From an uncultured Flavobacteriaceae bacterium (GTDB lineage: Bacteria; Bacteroidota; Bacteroidia; Flavobacteriales; Flavobacteriaceae), in contig CAJIYJ010000005.1 in NCBI GenBank assembly GCA_905181625.1, forward strand, positions 248,001 to 312,000: a stretch of 64,000 bases of DNA, written 5' to 3'. Under the pieces are notes generated by a model that worked only from the letters and a program-made list of their open reading frames with translations, was not told where the DNA came from and searched no databases. Shown here piece after piece: positions 7,479 through 15,843 of the stretch (position 1 is the stretch's first letter; the number at the start of each line of letters is the position of its first letter). Both the position numbers and the translations under genes were made by a program.

Positions 7479-9272
7479 TTAAAAAGAAATAGAATTGTTG
7501 GTTAGGTCGACATCGGCCAATAACCCCGAAGGATCAATTAAAACAGAAGAAACAGGTGTTTTAGAGTTTATCTTAAATCGGTACAAGGGATTTGCCCAGC
7601 CCCACACAGGACTAACAACAACATCATTATCTAAACCTTTTTTTATTCCCCTCATTAAATCAAGAGGAACATAATAAAGCTGTTTTTCTCCATTTGTAAA
7701 AGAAACCTCTACCTCCAACGGCATAGGAATAAGCCCTATTCTTTTTAAAACAACCTCATTATTATTATAATCAACAGAATAATCAATAGTGTTTACTGTT
7801 CGAGTCCAATCATTTAAATACCACTCTAACTCCAGGTCTGACACCTTTTCTGCAACTCTTTTAAAATCGTTGGGAGTAGGGTGTTTAAACAGAAACTCGT
7901 TATAATATCTTTTTATTGTTTTATCTAAGGCCTCTTCTCCAATTAAATACCCTAACTGAGCCAAAAAAACAGCCCCCTTACTGTAAGCAGAAACGCCATA
8001 AGCAACATTAAAACTATATCTGTCCGAGTGAGTGGTTTGCGGCTGTTCCATTTTAGAGTTTGCTAAACGCCTGTAGCTTTGGTATGATCCTAAAAAAGGG
8101 TTTTTTTTGTTTTTTTTTAAAACAACATTCTCTGCCAGAGCGTCAATATAGCTTGCAAACCCTTCGTCCATCCACGGATGTTTAGCCTCATTATTGGCTA
8201 AAGCGTGTTGAAACCATGCGTGCCCCATTTCGTGAGCCGTAGTTCCAAAGAGCCTCCCGTAGTTTTCCCCTCCCGTAATTAAAGTGCACATTGCATACTC
8301 CATTCCGCCATCTCCCCCTTGAATTATAGAGTATTGCTTCCAAGGGTATGGACCTATTTTATTGTTGAAAAAAGTCATTAAATCCACACTGTGTTGTTGA
8401 ATTTTTTTCCAGTTTTCAAGATGTGTTTTATATAAAAAATGAAGCTCAACATTGTTTGGACCCTCGACAATATCGTGAATAAAATCAGGATCTGCAGCCC
8501 AAGCAAAGTCATGTACATTAGGTGCGTAAAACAACCAGGTTAGTTTTTTTGAATCAGGCCTTTTAAGTGATTTTTCGGCGTTTTCGTATCCGTGCCCAAT
8601 TTCTTGAGGATTTTGAAGGTAGCCAGTTCCCCCTACAACATAACTTTTGTCGATGGACAAAGAAACGGTGTAATCGCTCCAAACACCATGAAACTCTCTT
8701 CCAATGTAAGGGTTTGGGTGCCAACCCTCAAAGTCATATTCAGCAAGTTTTGGGTACCACTGCGTCATAGACAAAGCAACGCCGTCGGCATTGTTTCTTC
8801 CTGAACGACGTATTTGTTTAGGAACCCTGCCTTTAAAAGACAGCTGTAGTTTTGTTTTTTTTCCTGGCAATAAAGGTTTTTTAAGTCTCGCCAAAAGAAC
8901 AGTTTCTTGTTCAGCAAACTCAAGAGCGTCTCCATTTTGAGAAAGACTCACAACCTTTATATCCCCAAACTCACCTTCTTTTAACAAACTAATACGGTCT
9001 TGAACCCTTCTGTCAGGATCGGCAACGTTTAAAGAACGAACATCCATTTGACTCCCTGGCTTAAAAGCATTAAAAAACAAATGGTAATAAACTTTTGTTA
9101 TGGTGTCTGGGGAGTTATTGGTATATATGATTTCTTGAAAACCGTCGTATTCAAATGTCTCGACATTAATGTCAACGTCCATAAAATATTCAGCCTTTTG
9201 TTGCCAGCTTTCTTGCGAAAAACAAAAAAAAGAAACAAAAAGAAATAAAAAAAATGCAAATAAGTTTTTCAT
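7479..9272 (-). CDS. Secreted M1-family zinc metallopeptidase
   Basis: This is a gluzincin aminopeptidase-like enzyme, exported by the signal peptide MKNLFAFFLFLFVSFFCFSQ. The zinc motif HEMGH is at about residues 347-351, the second glutamate lies in WMDEGFASY (about residue 370), and the exopeptidase-type GGMEYAMCT loop is about 25 residues upstream. Length is 597 residues from ATG 9272, chosen because it begins a clean signal peptide; the frame is open further upstream to 9317 but that part overlaps the preceding gene's stop. It lies 10 bases after the metallo-hydrolase gene and abuts rnpA. It probably trims peptides in the periplasm or at the surface. Confidence 0.9.
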   Translation of the reverse strand: MKNLFAFFLFLFVSFFCFSQESWQQKAEYFMDVDINVETFEYDGFQEIIYTNNSPDTITKVYYHLFFNAFKPGSQMDVRSLNVADPDRRVQDRISLLKEGEFGDIKVVSLSQNGDALEFAEQETVLLARLKKPLLPGKKTKLQLSFKGRVPKQIRRSGRNNADGVALSMTQWYPKLAEYDFEGWHPNPYIGREFHGVWSDYTVSLSIDKSYVVGGTGYLQNPQEIGHGYENAEKSLKRPDSKKLTWLFYAPNVHDFAWAADPDFIHDIVEGPNNVELHFLYKTHLENWKKIQQHSVDLMTFFNNKIGPYPWKQYSIIQGGDGGMEYAMCTLITGGENYGRLFGTTAHEMGHAWFQHALANNEAKHPWMDEGFASYIDALAENVVLKKNKKNPFLGSYQSYRRLANSKMEQPQTTHSDRYSFNVAYGVSAYSKGAVFLAQLGYLIGEEALDKTIKRYYNEFLFKHPTPNDFKRVAEKVSDLELEWYLNDWTRTVNTIDYSVDYNNNEVVLKRIGLIPMPLEVEVSFTNGEKQLYYVPLDLMRGIKKGLDNDVVVSPVWGWANPLYRFKINSKTPVSSVLIDPSGLLADVDLTNNSISF

Positions 9273-9282
9273 AATAATAGTT

Positions 9283-10143
9283 TTAAGAAAACAGCTCGCT
9301 AAAAGAGAAAACCCCATCTAAACGAACACCTTTTTCTGTGTTTTTTAAAGTTATAATCTCATTGTGAGCGTCGTGCTCTAGAAAAAGATAATAATTATTG
9401 TCTGCCGCTTCTTTTAAAAAACGATCTTTTTCGGTCATTGATAGCAAAGGCCTTGTGTCGTAGCCCATTATATAAGGCACAGGAATATGGCCAATGGTCG
9501 GAACTAAGTCAGCAGCAAAAACAAGACTCATGCCCTTGTAAGAAACCTTAGGAATCATTTGTTTTTCAGTGTGGCCATCAACAAATAAAACGTCAAACCC
9601 TAAATCTTCTTTATGTTTGAATCCGCCAGAGTGGGCAGAAACAAATTTTAAGCGCCCAGAAGACGAAATAGGCAAAAGGTTCTCTTCTAAAAAAGAAGCT
9701 TTTTCTCTTGGATTTGGTTTTGTTGCCCACTCCCAATGTTGCTTATTACTCCAATAGTGTGCGTTTTTAAACAAAGGCTTTAAAAGTGTTTTGCTGTTAT
9801 CCCAAACAACACCACCACCACAATGGTCAAAGTGTAAATGAGTGAAAAAGACATCTGTAATTTCATCACAAGAAAACCCAGCGTTATTTATTGAGTTTTT
9901 TAAATCAAATTCTCCCCACCTATGGTAATGTTTAAAAAATTTTTTAGACTGCTTATCCCCCATCCCCGCATCTATTAAAATCAACCTATCAGAAACCTCT
10001 AACAACATACAGCGAGATCCCATGTCAATCATATTATTAGAGTCGGAAGGGTTGGTTTTTTGCCAAAGAACTTTTGGAACCACCCCAAACATGGCTCCGC
10101 CATCTAATTTAAAATTTCCAGCTTCTATAGGATGTATTTTCAT
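9283..10143 (-). CDS. Metallo-beta-lactamase-fold hydrolase
   Basis: This is a 286-residue MBL-fold enzyme with the zinc motif THLHFDHCGG (HxHxDH) at about residues 105-112, a downstream His in VSAHSGG, Asp in FAADLVPT, and a C-terminal EHDAH. The overall plan resembles the N-acyl-homoserine-lactonase/quorum-quenching branch of the fold, but many paralogues in this branch have other or unknown substrates. There is no signal peptide, so it should be cytoplasmic. It sits between the permease-USP gene and the M1 peptidase in one direction with small gaps. Confidence 0.85.
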   Translation of the reverse strand: MKIHPIEAGNFKLDGGAMFGVVPKVLWQKTNPSDSNNMIDMGSRCMLLEVSDRLILIDAGMGDKQSKKFFKHYHRWGEFDLKNSINNAGFSCDEITDVFFTHLHFDHCGGGVVWDNSKTLLKPLFKNAHYWSNKQHWEWATKPNPREKASFLEENLLPISSSGRLKFVSAHSGGFKHKEDLGFDVLFVDGHTEKQMIPKVSYKGMSLVFAADLVPTIGHIPVPYIMGYDTRPLLSMTEKDRFLKEAADNNYYLFLEHDAHNEIITLKNTEKGVRLDGVFSFSELFS

Positions 10144-10168
10144 TTTTAATAAAAGCTAATTTAAACAA

Positions 10169-12361
10169 TTAGTTTTTCATTGTGATTCTTAAGACAGAAC
10201 AAGCAGAGCTTTCAGTAAACTTGTCTCTACCTGTTCCTAAAAGCAAGCTGATCCAACTATCTTTTTCTGGGGCTCCCAATATCAACAAATCATATTCAGA
10301 CGAGATTGAGGCTATTGAGTTTAACGGATCTTCGCTTACAACAATTTTTAAATCAGCTGTAGTTTTTAAGCCAGACAAAAGTGACGTGGACTTTTCTTCC
10401 ATTTTTTTTGTAGCTTTTTTTGAAAAAGAAGGAGGAACTATATGAAGAAGGGTCAATGAGGCGCCATAAAAGTTACACAGCCTTTCAGCAACAATAAGAA
10501 AATTTTTATCTTTTCTCCCAGGGCGAAGAGCAATCAAAACTTTTCCAATATTCTGTATGCCATTGTCTTTAAACAAAGCAAAATTAGAATTAACATGAGT
10601 CAACAACCATCCAATCGGATTTCTAATCAACAAGCCGCTGTGCGCTTTCCCGCTCCACCCCATCACAAGCCAATCACAACTGATTTGATTACTTAAGTGA
10701 GCCACTGTGTTAGAGACTTCGTGAGTAACCACAGATTCAAAGTCAATTTCTAAACCCTTAAGCTTGGAAAGTCTTTTTAGCCGCCTTTCAATAGACTGTA
10801 TTTTAGGAGAATCGACATTTAAGGCGTCTAAAAAAGTTTGATTAGGAACTTCAGTAATATTAACCACTTGAACAGATTTTTTAGGGTTTATAGCAGAGGC
10901 TATTTCACTAAGCATTTCGGCCGAATATTCGTTTCCAAGCAAAGGAACGATCGCCCCAGCTTCTGAAGTAAGTTTTCCGTCAAGACTTGAGGAGATGGTC
11001 TGTTTTGAGTTAGCAGACGTATTAAGGTTTTTTTTGTAAAACAAGAACAAGGCAGGAACGTGACCATAATTTCTTAAAACACCAGTTCTAGTAGCGTCTT
11101 TTCCAATAATTAAATAAACTAAACCCCCTATTATAGAGATAATTAAAATAGACAAAAAAGGGAGTAGCCCAAGAAAGACAAGCAAAAGGAAACCACTAAG
11201 TATGCCAAAAATCTGGAGAAAAGGGTAAAAGGGAGATTTATAAGAGGGGTTGTACCACTGCGCGGAAGTTTCCCGTAAAATAATAACACAAAAATTAACC
11301 GAAATAAACATCATCACCATAAAAGCACTAGCAAGTTTAGCGATTTTAACCACATCTAAAAACACAATAACAAGAGCCATTAACCCCCCAGTGAATAGAA
11401 TGGCAGCTACAGGTGTTAAGTGTTTGGAGTGAATTTTAGAAAAAAAAGAGGGCATCAACAAGTCTCTTGCCATCGCAAAAGGAAATCTAGAAGAGGCTAA
11501 CACACCAGAATTAGCCCCAGACATTAGGGTTAAAACGCCGACTCCCGCAATAACATAACCGAAATGTTCTCCACCTAGAATTTTAGAAACAGTATGAATT
11601 GGTTTAATGTCGACAGACAAAGAATTAAGAGGAATATTTCCAACCAACACAAATGCAATAAAAACATAAATAGCAGCAATAGAAAGAAGAGACAATAGCA
11701 TCGCTAAAGGAAGGTTTTTATTTGGGTTTTTGATCTCCCCCGCTATAGCAGCGATTTTTATAACACCAGAATAAGAAATATAAACAAAAGCAATCGCAGA
11801 AATTAAACCAGTATTTCCGTTAGACATAAAAGGAGACAAAAGCTCAGGCTTAACTAAAGGAAAACCTATAAAAAAAACAACCCCTAAAGCAATTAAACTA
11901 AGGCTCACTATGTAAAGCTGAACCTTGCCAACCTTTTTAACGCCAAAGATATTTAAAAGCAAAATAAACAACAAAAATCCTAAGGCCACAATCTTGGACA
12001 AACTGTCGTCTACGTTGATTAACACAGACAGATAAGCCCCTAATCCGATTAAAGCGAAAGAGCTTTTTAAAAGCAAAGAAATCCAGAGGCCAAGGCCAGA
12101 AATTGTACCAAACAAAGGCCCAAAAGCTCTCTCTATATATACATAAGTCCCTCCAGAAGCAGGCATGGCTGTTGCCAACTCCGACTTAGAAAGAGCAGCT
12201 GGAAAAACACAAATGGCACCAATTAAATAAGCCAACCAAACAGACGAGCCTGTTAAGCTGGCGGCAAAGCCCGGAAGAACAAAAATTCCACTACCAAGCA
12301 TTCCGCCAATACTAATGGCAATTACATAAGGCAAAGAAAGGCTGCGTTCTAATTTTTTCAT
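10169..12361 (-). CDS. APC-family amino-acid permease fused to universal stress domains
   Basis: The N-terminal part (about residues 1-430) is an amino acid-polyamine-organocation transporter with roughly 12 membrane segments and the first-helix block VIAISIGGMLGSGIFVLPG. The C-terminal 300 residues are soluble and look like two tandem UspA-type domains; the last contains LLILGAPEKDSW and a GTGRDKFTESSACSVL end like the nucleotide-binding loop of Usp proteins (G-2x-G-9x-G[S/T]). Such fusions are known in several phyla and suggest transport modulated by nucleotide binding on the cytoplasmic side. The substrate is unknown. The downstream gene is the MBL hydrolase, 25 bases away. Confidence 0.88.
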   Translation of the reverse strand: MKKLERSLSLPYVIAISIGGMLGSGIFVLPGFAASLTGSSVWLAYLIGAICVFPAALSKSELATAMPASGGTYVYIERAFGPLFGTISGLGLWISLLLKSSFALIGLGAYLSVLINVDDSLSKIVALGFLLFILLLNIFGVKKVGKVQLYIVSLSLIALGVVFFIGFPLVKPELLSPFMSNGNTGLISAIAFVYISYSGVIKIAAIAGEIKNPNKNLPLAMLLSLLSIAAIYVFIAFVLVGNIPLNSLSVDIKPIHTVSKILGGEHFGYVIAGVGVLTLMSGANSGVLASSRFPFAMARDLLMPSFFSKIHSKHLTPVAAILFTGGLMALVIVFLDVVKIAKLASAFMVMMFISVNFCVIILRETSAQWYNPSYKSPFYPFLQIFGILSGFLLLVFLGLLPFLSILIISIIGGLVYLIIGKDATRTGVLRNYGHVPALFLFYKKNLNTSANSKQTISSSLDGKLTSEAGAIVPLLGNEYSAEMLSEIASAINPKKSVQVVNITEVPNQTFLDALNVDSPKIQSIERRLKRLSKLKGLEIDFESVVTHEVSNTVAHLSNQISCDWLVMGWSGKAHSGLLIRNPIGWLLTHVNSNFALFKDNGIQNIGKVLIALRPGRKDKNFLIVAERLCNFYGASLTLLHIVPPSFSKKATKKMEEKSTSLLSGLKTTADLKIVVSEDPLNSIASISSEYDLLILGAPEKDSWISLLLGTGRDKFTESSACSVLRITMKN

Positions 12362-12399
12362 TTATAATTTTATGTAATAAAAATAATGCTTTTTTTAAA

Positions 12400-13047
12400 T
12401 CAAAGAGAAGATAACTCATTTTTTAAAACCAGCATGTCTTTAGCCAATTGCTCTGCCTCTAGTCTCAAGGTCCCGTTATAGATTCCGCGAATTTTTTTAT
12501 TGTGATCAACTAAAATAAAATGCTCTGTGTGAAGAAACTGCGCGCTGTCTTTTGAAAATCCAAAATCCTCTTCGGCAAAATAAGATTGCCTGGCCAAAGA
12601 ATATATTGCCGCTTTTTTACCAGTCAAAAAATGCCAATTGCTAGAGTTGATTTTATAAAAATCAGCATAATTTAAAAGCTTTTTAGAGTCGTCTATCCAA
12701 GGGGTAACGCTAAAGGATAAGATTTCCACCAAAGAATCGTTGGGAAAAAGATTTCCGACAATTTTCATGTTAGAAGTCATTTTAGGACAAATGTCGACAC
12801 AAGTTGTAAAAATAAAACTAGCCACATGAATTTTGTTTTCTAGATCTTTAGAAGAATAAAGTTTTTCATGCTGGTTTAAAAACTGAAATTCAGGTATCTG
12901 ATGAGTTATTTTTTTTTCAGCTTCTTTTTCGCTGAGAAAATAGGGGGTAAAATCAGGAGTGTTGTAATAAGGGAGCTCCGAAACAGGCTCTTTACAAGAA
13001 AAAAAGAATAAAACAACACTAAAACAAAAGAAGATCGCCCGAGACAT
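12400..13047 (-). CDS. SCO1/SenC-family lipoprotein
   Basis: SCO proteins are thioredoxin-fold copper chaperones or thiol reductases that help assemble cytochrome c oxidase. From ATG 13047 the 215-residue chain starts with a lipoprotein signal ending FFSC (C18), then has the copper motif CVDICP (C83, C87) and the distal ligand H176 in LHTEHFILVD. ATG 13047 is preferred over the upstream in-frame ATG 13077 because it directly begins the signal peptide. It is the third gene of a lipoprotein trio and overlaps the YwqK-type gene by 29 bases. No oxidase genes are in the window, so the role is inferred from family. Confidence 0.88.
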   Translation of the reverse strand: MSRAIFFCFSVVLFFFSCKEPVSELPYYNTPDFTPYFLSEKEAEKKITHQIPEFQFLNQHEKLYSSKDLENKIHVASFIFTTCVDICPKMTSNMKIVGNLFPNDSLVEILSFSVTPWIDDSKKLLNYADFYKINSSNWHFLTGKKAAIYSLARQSYFAEEDFGFSKDSAQFLHTEHFILVDHNKKIRGIYNGTLRLEAEQLAKDMLVLKNELSSL

Positions 13048-13597
13048 TAACGCAGTTTTTAGTTCCAAGAAGCCCATAGCGGCGGTTGTTTTTAATTATG
13101 TAGTTAGACTTAACCTTTCCGTTAAGATACCACGTTTTCTGAACACCAGACTCGTATCCCGCCTTAAAATTACCTTCTTCAACAAGAAGCCCTTCTTTGG
13201 TCCAAAGTTTATTTGTTCCGTGATATTCTCCTTTGTTAAATTGAAAAATAAAATTCTTAGAACCGTCCTTGTAGTAACCATAGTAGTCCCCTTCTTTTTT
13301 GTTTTTTACAAACACCCGAGCCTCTTTAAGTTCGCCTGAAGAAAAATATTTTCTCCAAACACCTGTTTTTAATCCGTTTTTATAATAACGAGACCAAAGC
13401 GTGTCAGAAGACTTCGGGTATAAATTAAAAGCTAATCCAGAAAAAGGGATGTTGTTGTAAACAACAATGTTTTTAGTGAGATCTAGATTAGGGTCTAACG
13501 AATTAACCCGTAGACTCTGCTTAAGCTCTTTGCAAGAAAAGAACATCAAGCAACAGAACAAACAAAAACTACTGACTAACTGTACCTGGCGAACCAT
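13019..13597 (-). CDS. YwqK/MORN-type repeat lipoprotein
   Basis: This 192-residue protein has a lipoprotein signal (MVRQVQLVSSFCLFCCLMFF then SC, lipid cysteine at 22) and five or so short repeats of the form YYKNGLKTGVWRKYFSSGELKE, as in the toxin-antitoxin YwqK-like or MORN_2 families. Database names for these families often say 'antitoxin', but there is no partner toxin here and a surface lipoprotein with repeats is the more neutral description. The start was set at ATG 13597; a longer form from 13606 is possible. It overlaps both neighbours by 29 bases, pointing to translational coupling with YHYH and SCO. Confidence 0.78.
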   Translation of the reverse strand: MVRQVQLVSSFCLFCCLMFFSCKELKQSLRVNSLDPNLDLTKNIVVYNNIPFSGLAFNLYPKSSDTLWSRYYKNGLKTGVWRKYFSSGELKEARVFVKNKKEGDYYGYYKDGSKNFIFQFNKGEYHGTNKLWTKEGLLVEEGNFKAGYESGVQKTWYLNGKVKSNYIIKNNRRYGLLGTKNCVNVSGDLLLF

Positions 13598-14381
13598 AAT
13601 ATCCACTTCCGTTAATATAAGGGGCGTCCCCCGTTGTGTGATAGTGATAAATTCCGCTAGGGAACTCTTTAGTAGCTAAAGTATGCCCGTGATAAGCGTC
13701 AAGGGCTGAGCTAGTCACTGTTTTGCCCCCTTCTTCAGGCCCATAAACAGGAAAACCATCTAATAAAAACCCTAAAAGGGCATCTTTACTTGCGTTTGTT
13801 GTTAACCAAAAAGGCTCCATATGATAATGATACCTTCCTCCAGAACCGTTTTCGGCCCCTGGAGACAAAGGGGCGGGGTGCCCGTTGTAATTATCAAACG
13901 AATTAACTTCTCTAGTTAAAGGCTCGTTCATTCCGGCATATTGATTGTAAAAAGGGACGCCATTTAACGAAACCCCAATTGGCCCCATTGCAGTGGGGCT
14001 GTTTACAGAAGAGTATGCGGGGGAATTAGGGATTTTAAACGAAATAGACAACTCAGAAACTCTGTTTGGGTTTAAATTAAAAGTGCCTGTATGAAAAACG
14101 TTAGGGTTAACAGCGTCATATTCCTCATACAGAGTATCATGCCATTTTGTGCCTTGAAAATAAGGGCTTTTATGATCGGGAACGCCATTTGTGTTTATAT
14201 AAACAAAACCTCCTGAAATAGTAATATCAGAAGTCACACCATAAACTTTTTTATAAATTTCTAGAGGAATTGCAATGGCGGGGGTGTTTTCGTTTAAAGT
14301 TTCTTCTTCTGAGTCTGAGCACCCAAAAAGCAATACAATTAAACAAATGCTAGATATAAAAAATTTAAAGCTGTTTTTCAT
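13569..14381 (-). CDS. YHYH-domain lipoprotein
   Basis: This is a 270-residue lipoprotein (signal ending LLFGC, C21) with two copies of the name-giving YHYH motif, at about residues 184-187 and 245-248, and extra His-rich spots (HGH near 231-233). The YHYH family is found in marine bacteria and has no established function; the clustered histidines suggest metal binding, which is my inference. It is the first gene of the YHYH-YwqK-SCO trio. The upstream 112-bp gap contains AT-rich inverted repeats that could hold its promoter. Confidence 0.85.
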   Translation of the reverse strand: MKNSFKFFISSICLIVLLFGCSDSEEETLNENTPAIAIPLEIYKKVYGVTSDITISGGFVYINTNGVPDHKSPYFQGTKWHDTLYEEYDAVNPNVFHTGTFNLNPNRVSELSISFKIPNSPAYSSVNSPTAMGPIGVSLNGVPFYNQYAGMNEPLTREVNSFDNYNGHPAPLSPGAENGSGGRYHYHMEPFWLTTNASKDALLGFLLDGFPVYGPEEGGKTVTSSALDAYHGHTLATKEFPSGIYHYHTTGDAPYINGSGYYGSPGTVSQ

Positions 14382-14387
14382 GTTAAT

Positions 14388-14482
14388 TAATTATTAAAAT
14401 AATTAGACTAAAAAAAGTATAAATGGTTTAGTAACCTCAAAAGCAATCCTAAAATCATCTAAAATTAAATGTTAATTAACAT
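14388..14482. repeat. AT-rich inverted repeats upstream of the YHYH gene
   Basis: TAATTAT/ATAATTA arms (14388-14394 and 14399-14405) with a 4-base loop lie just before the YHYH start, and a perfect 14-bp palindrome ATGTTAATTAACAT occupies 14469-14482, next to the sulfatase stop. Such sequences arise easily in AT-rich DNA, so function as operators is only possible. Confidence 0.4.
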
Positions 14483-14493
14483 AAAGAGTGTTT

Positions 14494-15807
14494 TTAGTTT
14501 CGAATTACACTTAGCTGTAAAACCAATTCGTTTTTAGCGGCACTGTTCACCTCGTTTAAAGGAAGTTGGTTAGGGCTTAACAAGTTAGGAAACTCAAAGG
14601 GGTTGTCCGAAAGGTCGTACAAAGCTTCGCTGCCATCATTAAAATAAAGATACTTGTGGGTTTTATTTCTTATAGTGTAGTCTTGGCCAAAAGATTTTGA
14701 GTTGTATTTTTCAGAATATACAAACTTTCTTTGGGAAGAACTCGAGGAAGAAAGCAGGTTTTTAAAGCTTTTGCTATCGTTTTTTTCAAAAATTCCCGTT
14801 CCGGCCAAATCTAAAATAGTAGCAAACAAATCTGTTCCATTTATAAGAGCCTCTTCGTTAGAGCTATTTCTAGAGACATTTTTACCCGAAACTATCAAAG
14901 GGACGTTTATACCTCCTTGGTATATAGACCCTTTAGCCCTTCTGTTGTTGTACGTTTGCACAACTTCACTTGGAGTCCCGTTGTCACCAATAAAAAAAAT
15001 TATTGTATTGTCCAAAGTCTCTTTAGAAAAAGAGTTTAAAAGCCTCCCTATTTCACTATCCATTGCCTCTATCATTGCCAAATAATAAGGCAAGGGGTTT
15101 GCCTCTATGCTTGCATTATCTTTAGGAAGGTTTCCTTGATTATGTAGTTCAGAAGGCGGAAGATGAAAAGGGCTGTGCGGCGCATTATAAGCTAGCCATA
15201 AAAACCAAGGCTTTGATTGTGCTCCTGTCCAACCAATGGCTAGATCTGTAAACTTTGAGGTGGCGTAAGAAGCCGTTTTAGCCGTTTGGCCGTTCTGAGT
15301 TAAATTCCAATTGTAATAAGAGTTCACCCCTCCAGAAAGAAGGCCAGCGAAATAACCTGCCCCCATATCAGTTGGCTGGCTTGGGTTATTAGAGAGATGC
15401 CATTTTCCAATAAGAGCGTGGGAATATTCAGAAGCGCTGTCGTTTAATAAATTAAATATAGAAGTTTCAGAACTAGAGAGGTTGTCGCCAGCGCTTAAAA
15501 CGCCAGTTCGAAAACCATATTTACCTGTTAATATAGTTGACCTAGTGGGTGAGCAAACTGGGTTTGACCAGAAGTTCTTAAACTTTACCCCTGAGTTGAA
15601 CAAGGATGTTAATTGTGGCACCACAGGCTTTACCTCTCCAACAGAATAACCTGGCGAAGAATCTAAACCCATGTCATCAGCAATTATTAGCAGGATATTA
15701 GGCTTTGTATTTTCTTCGCTAGCTGAGTCACTTATTTCTGCCTCTGAAGAACATCCAATAAAAGCCAATGCACCAAATAAATAGAGATATTTAATTAATT
15801 TTTTCAT
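14494..15807 (-). CDS. Lipoprotein sulfatase (formylglycine type)
   Basis: This is a 437-residue type I sulfatase. The catalytic motif CSPTR at residues 85-89 contains the cysteine that must be turned into formylglycine, and IIADDMG (D44, D45) and FIGDNGTPSE provide the calcium-site acids. A lipoprotein signal ends FIGCS (C19), so it should sit on the outer leaflet side of the envelope or periplasm. In marine Flavobacteriia such enzymes desulfate algal polysaccharides, but this one is not next to a polysaccharide-utilisation locus or a maturase gene, so the substrate is open. It follows lepA by 36 bases. Confidence 0.9.
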   Translation of the reverse strand: MKKLIKYLYLFGALAFIGCSSEAEISDSASEENTKPNILLIIADDMGLDSSPGYSVGEVKPVVPQLTSLFNSGVKFKNFWSNPVCSPTRSTILTGKYGFRTGVLSAGDNLSSSETSIFNLLNDSASEYSHALIGKWHLSNNPSQPTDMGAGYFAGLLSGGVNSYYNWNLTQNGQTAKTASYATSKFTDLAIGWTGAQSKPWFLWLAYNAPHSPFHLPPSELHNQGNLPKDNASIEANPLPYYLAMIEAMDSEIGRLLNSFSKETLDNTIIFFIGDNGTPSEVVQTYNNRRAKGSIYQGGINVPLIVSGKNVSRNSSNEEALINGTDLFATILDLAGTGIFEKNDSKSFKNLLSSSSSSQRKFVYSEKYNSKSFGQDYTIRNKTHKYLYFNDGSEALYDLSDNPFEFPNLLSPNQLPLNEVNSAAKNELVLQLSVIRN

Positions 15808-15843
15808 TACAAGCCTTAATAAAAGTATAACTGGTCAATAGGA

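Noticed and set aside
9273-9317. N-terminal extension of the M1 peptidase
   Set aside because: It would put about 15 residues ahead of a clear signal peptide and overlap the MBL gene; ATG 9272 is preferred.
13019-13597. Toxin-antitoxin system
   Set aside because: The YwqK family name suggests an antitoxin, but there is no toxin gene and the protein has a lipoprotein signal, so it cannot be a cytoplasmic antitoxin.
14702-15085. 127-residue antisense frame within the sulfatase gene
   Set aside because: Composition is atypical and it lies wholly inside a conserved enzyme gene.
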